Assembly: GCA_030686995.1 (NCBI GenBank)
Contig: CM060680.1
Span: 201,239,322-201,303,321 of the forward strand
Origin: Artemisia argyi
Lineage: Eukaryota > Streptophyta > Magnoliopsida > Asterales > Asteraceae
Length of the DNA: 64,000 nucleotides
Direction of reading: 5' to 3'
This document shows positions 45,849 through 55,376 of the stretch, one piece after another. Made by a program: the position numbers and the translations under genes. How positions within the stretch are numbered: position 1 is the stretch's first letter; the number at the start of each line of letters is the position of its first letter. The notes beneath the pieces were generated by a model, which was given only the letters and a program-made list of their open reading frames with translations, searched no databases and was not told the origin of the DNA.

Positions 45849-47897
45849 ATGTCGTATCCACACCATTTGGGTTGCCAATGGTGTGGTGGCCCTCATAACG
45901 GTGGTAATTGCCCCGGCCATGGCATGGTAGAGTCAGGAAATGGGTATGTCTATAACCAGGATCCCTATTCTTACCATGACACAACTGACTTATTCCACCA
46001 GCCACCAAACCTTGAGATACTGACATATTCGTGTGAATATTGTGGAGGTCCTCATCAAGGATTTGAGTGTCAAACCGGAAACACGTTTTCCTACGAACAG
46101 TTTTCCGGTAACACTCAGAATTTTGAAAATGATCAATATCCATACGATTCACTAAACCAGACTCAACAGTTTAACTGTTGTGAGTACTGTGGTGGCCCAC
46201 ACTACAGTTCTGATTGCCAATCGGGCAACACGCTTGTCTATGAGCAGTTTCCCGATAACAATTATGACTCTAGCATATACGACTCACAGCCACATCAGTT
46301 TTACTGTTGTGAATACTGTGGAGATCCTCACTTTAGCTCGGATTGTCAAACAAGGAATCCATTTACTTGTAACAATTATGACTATTCAATTCAAGACCAA
46401 CCTCCACAGTACCAAATGATCCAAGCAACTCCTCATGATACCGAGCAAGACCTTTTACTAGAGGCTCGTGAAATTTTGCAAAAACTTAAGGAGGAGTTTG
46501 CCACTACATCGTTTCAAGAATCTCGTGAAAAATTAATGGCAGAATTACTTGTTGAAGAACGAGATGCTAGAAACGAAATGAGCATGGAACAATTACTTGC
46601 TGAGCAAAGAGCCGCTAAAATACGTGCCAATCTTCGCTATGCTGCTTTATATGATGACGATGATGACAGTGATGATGACGAAGATAACGTTGTCATTATT
46701 CAAAAAGATTCATCAGATTCATCAGTTGTGATTCCTTCCATGGACAATCAGGGAGAAAATAATGTGACAGAGTCACTAGCCGTTGATCAAATGGAACTTG
46801 AAAATTCCATAACTGCTAGCTCCTCTCCACTCCCTCAGTCTATTGATATCACACCCGAAGTTCACACTCACTCTCTAAATATGGGGGATGAGCATCTTAG
46901 CACTGTTCCTCAAAAGGAATCGGACGAATTCATAAAGTGTAGTGTTGAGAACCTTGTCCCAATCCCGAGAGAGTCACAGGGAACTTTTGATCAAGTGTGT
47001 GATATTCCTCCACCTCTTGAGTGTCCAAAAGATCATTTTGAGACTTTCTCCGATTTTAATGATGATTGTACATTTCATGGAGACATTGAGTATGTTGAGG
47101 CATCAGTTCCACATTCTGATGTTGATCCTCTTCTTGAGGAGTTCACTGATGAACTCACTCACATCAATCCACTACATTCTGGAAGTGATGATGATCTCTT
47201 TGATTGTGAAGCCGATCTAGGAGAGATTGAAAGTCTCATTTATCATGATCAGTCACTCAGTTCTGATCCCAATAGTCCAATAGAGAATGTTAATCACTTT
47301 GTTCCCGAAGCATTCAATACTACTCTCACCAATCCTCTATTTGAATTCGAATCTGAATTCACTTTAATTTCTGATAATCCAATCTTTGATATTCAGAATG
47401 AAGATTGTGATGAGTCTATTCCAGAACATGAGTTCACATATTCACATCTTGTGAATAATTCTCTTCATGAGGAGTTCTCCGGTGAACTCACTCATCATAT
47501 CATGACTCCTCTGGAGTTTGATAGCCCGGGGGGAGATGCACTCAATCATGAGAATTTGCAAATTCCCACCCACCCTCCCGGGATGTTTATGAGCTTAACC
47601 CTTGAAATCCAAACTCAGGCTAATGAGCCTGCTCTCGAGGAAGAAGATCTTATCATGATTTTCATCATGGTTTTCTTCCTTTTCTTCACCTATAAGGTGA
47701 CTTCTCTTGTTCTTCACTCCTTCGGGAATGAGGATACCATCTTTGATCCCGACATTTTCATTTACCATTATCTTGAGCCGGGTACTTATCTCATCGGTGT
47801 GGAACTTTCGCGTGCTTCAAATGTTTGTCCAAACATCTTGAATGAATGTCCGATTGAGATTGTTTCTTCCACATCATGCTTCCCCAAGGACAATTAA
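45849..47897 (+). CDS. Gypsy-G ORF: four zinc-knuckle-like motifs, acidic body, C-terminal membrane segment
   Basis: 682 codons, intact. Four C-x2-C-x3-H-x4-C motifs: CQWCGGPHNGGNC (9-21), CEYCGGPHQGFEC (62-74), CEYCGGPHYSSDC (111-123), CEYCGDPHFSSDC (154-166). Their form matches the single nucleocapsid motif of Gypsy-B (CVTCGGPHPYYEC), so they may derive from an Athila-type gag by internal duplication. Residues about 200-260 look like coiled coil (LLEAREILQKLKEEF), followed by DDDDDSDDDED and a long acidic region. About 601-622 is hydrophobic (LIMIFIMVFFLFFTY) and could span a membrane. No enzyme motif. From memory, this protein family is abundant in Asteraceae annotations without known function. 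RNA binding is inferred from the motifs only. Confidence 0.85.
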   Translation: MSYPHHLGCQWCGGPHNGGNCPGHGMVESGNGYVYNQDPYSYHDTTDLFHQPPNLEILTYSCEYCGGPHQGFECQTGNTFSYEQFSGNTQNFENDQYPYDSLNQTQQFNCCEYCGGPHYSSDCQSGNTLVYEQFPDNNYDSSIYDSQPHQFYCCEYCGDPHFSSDCQTRNPFTCNNYDYSIQDQPPQYQMIQATPHDTEQDLLLEAREILQKLKEEFATTSFQESREKLMAELLVEERDARNEMSMEQLLAEQRAAKIRANLRYAALYDDDDDSDDDEDNVVIIQKDSSDSSVVIPSMDNQGENNVTESLAVDQMELENSITASSSPLPQSIDITPEVHTHSLNMGDEHLSTVPQKESDEFIKCSVENLVPIPRESQGTFDQVCDIPPPLECPKDHFETFSDFNDDCTFHGDIEYVEASVPHSDVDPLLEEFTDELTHINPLHSGSDDDLFDCEADLGEIESLIYHDQSLSSDPNSPIENVNHFVPEAFNTTLTNPLFEFESEFTLISDNPIFDIQNEDCDESIPEHEFTYSHLVNNSLHEEFSGELTHHIMTPLEFDSPGGDALNHENLQIPTHPPGMFMSLTLEIQTQANEPALEEEDLIMIFIMVFFLFFTYKVTSLVLHSFGNEDTIFDPDIFIYHYLEPGTYLIGVELSRASNVCPNILNECPIEIVSSTSCFPKDN

Positions 47898-47906
47898 ATT
47901 CGGGGT

Positions 47907-47989
47907 CGAGTCAAGATAGCGACTCGGTAAACAAAAACAGTAGCATGTACTTAGGGTTTTCACCCTAAGTGTGGGGGAGTTACCCCCAC
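47907..47989 (+). promoter_or_regulatory. Gypsy-G post-stop hairpins
   Basis: CGAGTC, loop AAGATAGC, GACTCG (47907-47926); ACTTAGGG, loop TTTTCA, CCCTAAGT (47949-47970); GTGGGGG, loop AGTTA, CCCCCAC (47971-47989). The first corresponds to the Gypsy-A and Gypsy-B hairpin; the GGGAGGCAACCC motif of those two is absent. Confidence 0.7.
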
Positions 47990-48090
47990 TGTGGTTACTT
48001 ATAAAGTGAAAATACAAATTGGTGTTTCCACATTTAGCTTGTAATGTTGCCCTTTTACGTTCAAAGGGTCGGCATAATAGCCGGGACTTT

Positions 48091-48138
48091 GAATATTGAG
48101 GACAATATTCATTCTAAGTGTGTGGGGGGGGGGGGGGG
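48091..48138 (+). promoter_or_regulatory. Gypsy-G GAGGAC hairpin with G-run
   Basis: GAATATT, loop GAGGAC, AATATTC (48091-48110), then TAAGTGTGTGGGG and a run of more than ten G. Fourth example of the shared module. Confidence 0.75.
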
Positions 48139-48239
48139 TATTTCGCTATTCTAGCGAATTTTACCACATTTTACTATCTAATACCCCCGTTTTTGGCAAA
48201 AAATTTAAAAAAAAATCACTTAAGCTTCAAAATTTTTGT

Positions 48240-48670
48240 AGTTATCAGTCCGCCGTGTCTAAACGACGAAAGGATTGGCTAGTCTAGGAGCAAACGGCTC
48301 TTGGTAAAGACATCTCAAATCCGTTGATGGCTTGCAATTTGCCCAAAATTGTATGGTAAATCAACTTGCCATATCCCAAAAAGTGAATGAGTTGGCTAGC
48401 ACGCAAGATTATGGCTTGTGGTAAAGGCAGTGGAAAAACCATAATTGGTAATCAGCTCACCAAGATGTTGACTATTCCATCAAGAGTTGGCTAGTCCAGA
48501 AGCAAACGGCTTTTGGTAAAGACTAATCAAATCCGTTGACAGCTGGTGGTTTGCTCAAAATCACATGGTTATCAGGTGGACCATAGTTCTTACTTGAATT
48601 GATACATCTGGCTACTCCAGAAGTGATGGCTTTTGTAAAGAGTTTCAAATCCATTAAGTTTTTCTCAAAA
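48240..48670 (+). repeat. Degenerate tandem repeats in the Gypsy-G 3' noncoding region
   Basis: About four units of roughly 105-110 bp start with TTGGCTAG or CTGGCTACTCCAG near 48275, 48390, 48487 and 48607, each with ATGGCTT or AACGGCTTTTGGTAAAG and CAAATCCGTTGA. Minisatellites in this position are known for Ogre/Tat-type gypsy elements. Confidence 0.65.
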
Positions 48671-48692
48671 GATTGCTAGGGACTAGCAATAG

Positions 48693-48707
48693 TTTAGTGT
48701 GGGGGAT
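48693..48707 (+). promoter_or_regulatory. Gypsy-G polypurine tract
   Basis: TTTAGTGTGGGGGAT directly before the 3' LTR start. Confidence 0.8.
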
Positions 48708-49523
48708 TGATGAGTGTGTAAATACTCAGCATTTTTATCGTATTTGAACTGCCAAAACATCCAAAAACACTCAGAAATGCATCAAAACACAGAAATTATC
48801 CCAAAAGTGTGTTTTATATGTTTTAGATACAAAAGTGTGTTTTATATGTTTTATATGTTTTAGGGGCAGTTTCAGTCCCTGAAGTTTCAAAAATTGACAA
48901 AACTAGTCCCTGAAGATTTAAAATGAAAGAAAAGTCAACCCAAGTCCTTTGGAATTCAAAAGTTGTCAAAACAAGTCCTTGGGTGAAAAGTTTGAGAAAA
49001 TTATACTTTTACCCCTCAAGTTTCTAAATTGGCAAAATTAGTCCCTAGGTGTTTAAAAATGGAAATTTAACAAATAACACCCTTGTACTATTCATAACTT
49101 ACAAATTGGAACTATTTTGATAACTTTTGGGAAATTACAATTTCACCCCTCAAACTTTGATGAAATTACAAAAATGGTCCCTGGGGTTTATAAAAATGGA
49201 ATTTTACAACTTTAGTCCTTGTATTATCTAATATTGCAGGTTTGGTCCCTTGGAAGTAGTTTGAAAACTTGCCACAACAGGCCCCTCAACTTTTGCATAA
49301 TTACAATTTTAGTCCTTGTGATTAGTGGGCTTAAATTACAAACCGGATCCAAAGTTATTTTAAAACCCATAAACCAAAACCCCTATAATCCAAATCCAAT
49401 ACACCCCTGATCCATAACAACCCCAAGCCCAACCACCAAGGCCCATGTCCCTTTTAATTATATAACACCAGGCTCAAAAGGAAGTTAAACCCTTTCCCTC
49501 TTTTCCCTACCCGTGACTCCCTG
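48708..49523 (+). repeat. Gypsy-G 3' LTR, first 816 bp
   Basis: Follows 41690-42513 closely; one patch at 48826-48862 differs, with GTGTGTTTTATATG repeated in place of about 60 bp. Interrupted at CCCTG (49519-49523). Confidence 0.9.
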
Positions 49524-52500
49524 TATAACATCCCGTAAAATTTTCCTACGATTAACACGTTATTACAACATAAATTAACCATTTTTACCCATAACAAAAA
49601 AAAATTATATATACTTTGTCAATTACAACGTTATTCACTCTTACCTTGAAACGACATTTACACCTAAACCTTAATAACCTAGATAGCATACATAACTTAA
49701 AACATTGATACTCAATAAGTATACTTTTCAATAATTAACAAATACAATTTAAATAAATCCCGGGCCTACTAAAATTCCCATGTGTACTCGCTAATAATAT
49801 TGGACCTCTAAGAACCATGAACGACAATTATTATCAACTTTCAAATATAATTACTATACTAGAATATTGATCAAGTTAAGGCACCTTACAAGTTTCATCT
49901 CAACTTGACACAAATAGCATTTTATTTGAATAACAATTCGTATGAATTCTAATAAACCACCAACTTTCTGTAACGTATTTAAATCCCAATTTTAAGGCTC
50001 TTCTGGTCCGAACCAGGAAAAGTGTAAAACACGAAAGTTGTCCGAAATAATGTTTTACGTCTAGAATCTCGAGATTTTGAACCAAAAATGTAATTCGTGG
50101 CTGTTATCTGTGGAATACGACCTGGACTCAAACTTGAAGACTCACCTCCCTCAAATATAACCTATAACTCATACACCACCTCCCTCAAATGTAACCTAAG
50201 TAACCCATGTTACTTCCTTACACATTATATGACACACACATGAACACTCTTATACATGTTATGACACAAGTTATCTCTTATACAATAACCCAAATCGACT
50301 CTTGATGTTTTCCTCTTGTTCCTATGTCTCGACCAGGTACTAGTTCCAGCCAAACCTATTTTGTTACACTACTTCTTACACATTCAATTCACTCCATGTC
50401 CAAATTCTTACATGACCCGTTTGCCCTCTCACCATAGAACCAAGGTTATTAAACCATTTCACTTTACTCGACCTCTTGATGGCCAAATAATCATTCAAGC
50501 TCAGCTCGAGATCCACTCCATCAAACTTTCAAGAATTAATATGACAAGAACCATGTCACTTTCTTTACTTGCACACATAAGCTATGACACACTCGAACCC
50601 ACTGACACACTTTACCTTAAGTCACTTAGAACTATTATGATAAACTAACCAAACCGTGTGAATCCAAACCACCTCCCTCACTCGTTACTTCCCCAAATGT
50701 AACCTAAGGAAACCCATATGCAACTCTTACACCAGCCTCCATTGCTCCCCAATCATCACGAAACGTATGTCATGCTGTCAGGAATAATCTCACACTCAAG
50801 GAATTTCGATTGGGCATGGTGGGTGGTGACATATATTCGTTCCTATCTCTTGTGATCTCAGCTTGCTATCATCTTCTCAAAACCCACTATATAACTCGTA
50901 CCTGTAAGCTCAGTTGGTAACGCAACACAAAACAGATCTCTCATACTTACCTACTGTTGCATCACAATTCAAAAACAAACCCAAACCACTCATGTCTTTA
51001 CTGGCGTGAGAAGAAGAAGAAGAAGCAAACCATGCAAGTTGACAATTCACTCATACGAAAACACAACCAACATTTCACTTTTGTCCTTCCTGTTGAACGA
51101 GAAGAATAGAGGAGAGAGCTAGAAGCATTGAAGTTACAAAGTCTTGGTCACAAGGAGTTCCTAGTCTTTTCATTTCTTGCCTCGACACACACTCTATCCT
51201 GACTCACCCACGGTAAGCTATCGATTTGTTTATTCTTTCTTGGCTTAGCTTTGGCTAGAAAACTAACTGATAATCATTTCATGTTCTTTCGAAATATATT
51301 TACCCACTGTCAACATATGCTTGTATATATACACATTCATATATACATGCATGCAAGGTGTGGCTAGATGGTGATTAAACTTGTGTGGTGGATAACTAGT
51401 TGAACAACATTTATAAACTCATAAACCTCCAAACCTCTCATGCCACAAGCTCACGTCAAACCTATTTGAAAATCTTGAACATGATAGTAACGTTACTGAT
51501 AACTCACTATAGAAACTAGATGAAAAGATAACAAGGATCAGTTGAGAAGAAGATGAACCATAAACGATTTTGTAAACACAAACAAACCCACGACACAGTT
51601 TTCATCAGGTAATATAACATAAATAATTAACACATGAAACTAATCTTTAAATATAGTTTTATGAAGAAGTCTATCAAATAACTCCCTAGCTCAGTTGGCT
51701 ATGTCTCTTGGTTTCAAACGAGAGGTCAGGGGTTCGAACCCTGCACCTCACTTTTTATTTTGTATAATTATTTTTGCAACTTTTACATATTGACAATTTC
51801 GGCCCCTCGGCTTTTCACTACTGATTATTTTCTTAAAAAAGACTTTTATAAAATAACTCATATAAACTTTTACATTTTAAACCTCCAACTTTAACTATAT
51901 AACATTTTCTTATAAACTTTTATAAGTTTGTAAATATAATTATTCTAAACTGAATATATATAACTCATCTAACTATTGGGGTTAAAGGAATAACTTTTGT
52001 ATAACTTAAAGGTTTACACAGAAACTTGAATTCGTTTTGATAAATTAATATTGTACGACTATATCGTAGTAACATATAACGAAACCTACATTTTTAGACG
52101 ATAATTACGAATAACTATATATTTCTGAATATATATAATTTATAACGTAAATTACTCGACGTTACTATCGGTTAACTTGAATACACATCAGGAAATGATT
52201 AATTCTTAGAACTCATCCATTCATTTAATTAAATTGACATTTACTATAATTTATCATTCACCAACTATTGATACATATCATTTATTTATAACGAGAAATA
52301 TAAATAATAAACGATACTTATACATGAAGACAAGTTATATAGTATATAACTTGCTCTTGAACTATTAAGCATTTTGCCACGCAAGCCACCTCTGCCACAA
52401 ATCATTTTGTCATCGAACACTATTCAAATCACGATTCTCGATAAGTCGAACTTATCTCGAACTTCCATATCATTCAGGTTATCTTTGAAGTCATTTCCAT

Positions 52501-53735
52501 TCTACCTCTGACATTACGTTATCTATGTCTATCATAACTCTCAGGTGAGTCATAGCCCCTACTCTTAATTGTTTTACAATGGTTTATAAACGTTTTTGGG
52601 GGAGATACATGCTTAACTACTGTTTTTACTTTTACAAGTATTCATTAATTAAATACAGGACTATATTACATATAAACTTTACTAGTTTACACATTTTTAT
52701 ATCTCATAAGGAGATACCTGCTATAGACATGATTACAAGTGATTTTTCAACGATATGCTATATTTGATCTCTATTTCCTAAGTTTCCTATTACCAAAAGT
52801 CCCTCGATCATGCGCCTTAATCACTTGCAGGGTGAACGTAAATAATTGTGGATAGATCTATTAGGGATTGACAATCCCCATTTGGTCGCTAGAGGAAAGC
52901 CACCAAATGCACTTTATTTGATTTCATAGGTTACTGGTAAATACCTATCTTGAGGGCCACTGTTTTACATCATTATTATGGATAATTTTGATGCCTGTTA
53001 ATCGTTGAGTGTCATGAGCTTAGGGCAAGAGAACGGTAATAATGTAGCACTACAATGACTGATGTTAAGGGCGTACGATGTTGTAGCCCACTGTTTTATT
53101 AAACTACGAGATTGTGCTCACTATATAGCAGGAAAAACTATTAATAATTGGCAAACGAACTACTATTTTGGTGTTGACCTGATTAGGTCAAACAAACTAC
53201 TATTTTGGTGTTGTCCCGATGAAGGGCAAACCAACGGATTAATTTGTATTGAATTGATAAGGAAATCACTCATTTTCTAATTAACGATTTAAACTATGAA
53301 CACTATGGATTTTCTCACACTTTAATTGGATAATCAACTCTTATTTTAAACACTGTGGACTTTTAAACTCTTTGATTTTGGAAATCGATATTCGAAACTA
53401 TAAACTCTATGAACTCACCAACCTTTGTGTTGACACTTTTAGCATGTGTTTATCTCAGGTAACTAAACAAGAAGGAACTTGAAGGCACGGAGTGGGCTTG
53501 TAACCCGGCATGGGCTTAAATAAACATTTTGACATATTTCAAATAAACTTGTTGTTTAAATTATGAAACATCTTGATGTCTCGAATATTTGGTATTTTGA
53601 ATGAATTAAACTTTAAAGCGTCATTTTTGTGTCGTTTTCTATGATTGTGACAAAGATCCTCGAAGTAACACCCAAAAAGTCTTCCGCTGACATTTTTAAG
53701 TCTTCCGCTAACGTGATGATTTTAGGGGTGTTATA
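49524..53735 (+). repeat. Tekay-like LTR copy 1
   Basis: 4212 bp, TATAACATCCCG to GGGTGTTATA. No credible gene; it holds a tRNA-like sequence at 51681 and an A-box-like AGCTCAGTTGGTAACGC at about 50911. Lacks a 6-bp insertion (near 52147) present in the other copies. Confidence 0.85.
51681..51750 (+). other. tRNA-like sequence with Pol III A and B boxes, copy 1
   Basis: 70 bp. TAGCTCAGTTGG (51687-51698) is a consensus A box and GGTTCGAACCC (51731-51741) a consensus B box; a TTTTT terminator follows at 51752. CAGGG/CCCTG can pair, but the D stem does not close and the anticodon arm is too long, so this is a tRNA relic or SINE head rather than a working tRNA. Confidence 0.6.
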
Positions 53736-54039
53736 GATTGGCATCAGAGCTACAGTTATAGAGAACCAAGTGTTTTGAACATTGGACTATAACTACACTT
53801 TTAAAACGGACCACTTTTACAAAATACCACCTTATGCCCTCCGTGCCTACGCGTTTCCAACATCTGGTAGAGACATTACTTTTACATGATTTCTTATATA
53901 TGTTAACATGTTATGATTATGCTAATGACTTTTATTTACTAATCGGGATTATTACAAATACCGTGTCTTCATATTTCCATCCGCCAGACGATTATATGAC
54001 TTTTAGATAGTTTATGCTACAACAACACACTAGTATATT

Positions 54040-54138
<99 letters not shown>

Positions 54139-55376
54139 TCCCCAACTATTTTGAGTACTATACCAATCCTCCTTAATTATCTCGCTTTCATCTTTATAGA
54201 TGCATATGACATACTCTTTTCGTACTCTCGGAAAAATCTGCGCATTACCTTGTCGATCAGTATGAGTGTTGAGTCAGAAATTCTTAAGTAGGATGATTTA
54301 CAATGTCTTTATTTGAATGGATTGGGACGCCTTTTTATTGAAATAAAGAAATTGTAAACCACCGAACCATAAGTTTATACTTCGGTATTTACATCGTTTG
54401 GGACGCTTCTCTATGTAAATAACGAATTATAAATAAGTGGGCTTAATTGTATCTGAAATGGCATGCGTATGAAATCAAGGATTCACTAAAGTTCATAAAA
54501 CACTAAAACTTCAGCCAAAGACTCACAATTTTCTTCTGCGTATGCCTAATTCTAAGGCATTACGGCACAACCACATTTATTTGATCATGTACTTACTTTT
54601 ACATTCTGGCGATTTATGAAACCTTTTCAGGACATTGTATGTGATTACAATGGTCTCTCTTACTTCTCCGGCACTATGAGTGATATAGTGATCTCCGAAC
54701 CTTTCACAACTTTACCTAAAATCCATCAAAATCTATAAATTCCTCTAATAAAAATTCAAGATATGGGATTGCTAAGGAACAAACATATTCATCATCTACA
54801 AAAGCTTGGAACCAAATACCGTGTTGTCACTTAAAACTATATTTAACAAGTTTCTCTTTACAAAATCTGAAGTTCAGCAACTTTCTCTTCATTCAACAAG
54901 TTTCCACTTGGAAACTCTTATTATTAAAAATTTGTTAACAACCAACTAGTTTAACGGGTAGGTTACCCGCGAAGATCTTGATGTTCACAAAACAAGATAT
55001 TGTGAAGCATGTTTATCTTCAAAATATGTTAAAATAAAAATCTTCATTCAAAAATGGAATTGTTTCTTAAATCAAGATTAATCAAAAGGAATTGAACATA
55101 AGACAATGTAAGTAGTTAGAACTACTCAACAATTATGACTATGAGAATTGCTATCATCAAGGAAAAAGCTAATATAGTAGTAGATACGTTAAGCTAGAAA
55201 TAAAAATTAAAAAGAAGAAGCTAATGTAGTATTAGATACGTTAAGTTGGAAAGAACAATTAAAACCGCTCAGGAATTAGATCGTTAGGAATGACTATTTG
55301 TTCACCCTTTCCACTCACCCTTACAGCTACCTTATCTTGGAATCCCTGGACGGGATTCAGTTTAACGGGTAGGTAA
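53736..55376 (+). other. Tekay-like internal region 1
   Basis: Primer site ATTGGCATCAGAGC (53737-53750), then 1.6 kb without coding potential. The end, CGGGATTCAGTTTAACGGGTAGGTAA, resembles the pol-end/polypurine region of Tekay elements. Includes an (AT)47 tract and a 52-bp tandem duplication (55168-55200 and 55220-55252) absent from region 2. Confidence 0.75.
54043..54136 (+). repeat. (AT)n microsatellite, array unit 1
   Basis: 94 bp of pure AT. Confidence 0.95.

Larger units (their letters stand above)
41690..49523 (+). mobile_element. Gypsy-G: non-autonomous Ty3/gypsy-type element with very long LTR
   Basis: 5' LTR of 3857 bp, tRNA-Asp-type primer site, one 682-codon ORF, 0.8 kb of 3' noncoding DNA, polypurine tract and the first 816 bp of the 3' LTR, which ends at CCCTG where the Tekay-like array starts. 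There is no protease, RT or integrase. Layout and shared hairpins link it to Gypsy-A and Gypsy-B. Confidence 0.88.

Noticed and set aside
50316..50648. 110-codon ORF in the Tekay-like LTR, also at 56170-56502
   Set aside because: Copy 3 has an 11-bp deletion that shifts the frame, and there is no known domain; repeat duplication explains its presence in two units.
51681..51750. A functional tRNA gene
   Set aside because: A and B boxes are good, but the D stem and anticodon arm do not fold in the standard geometry and the T arm fits only with a shifted loop; called tRNA-like instead.
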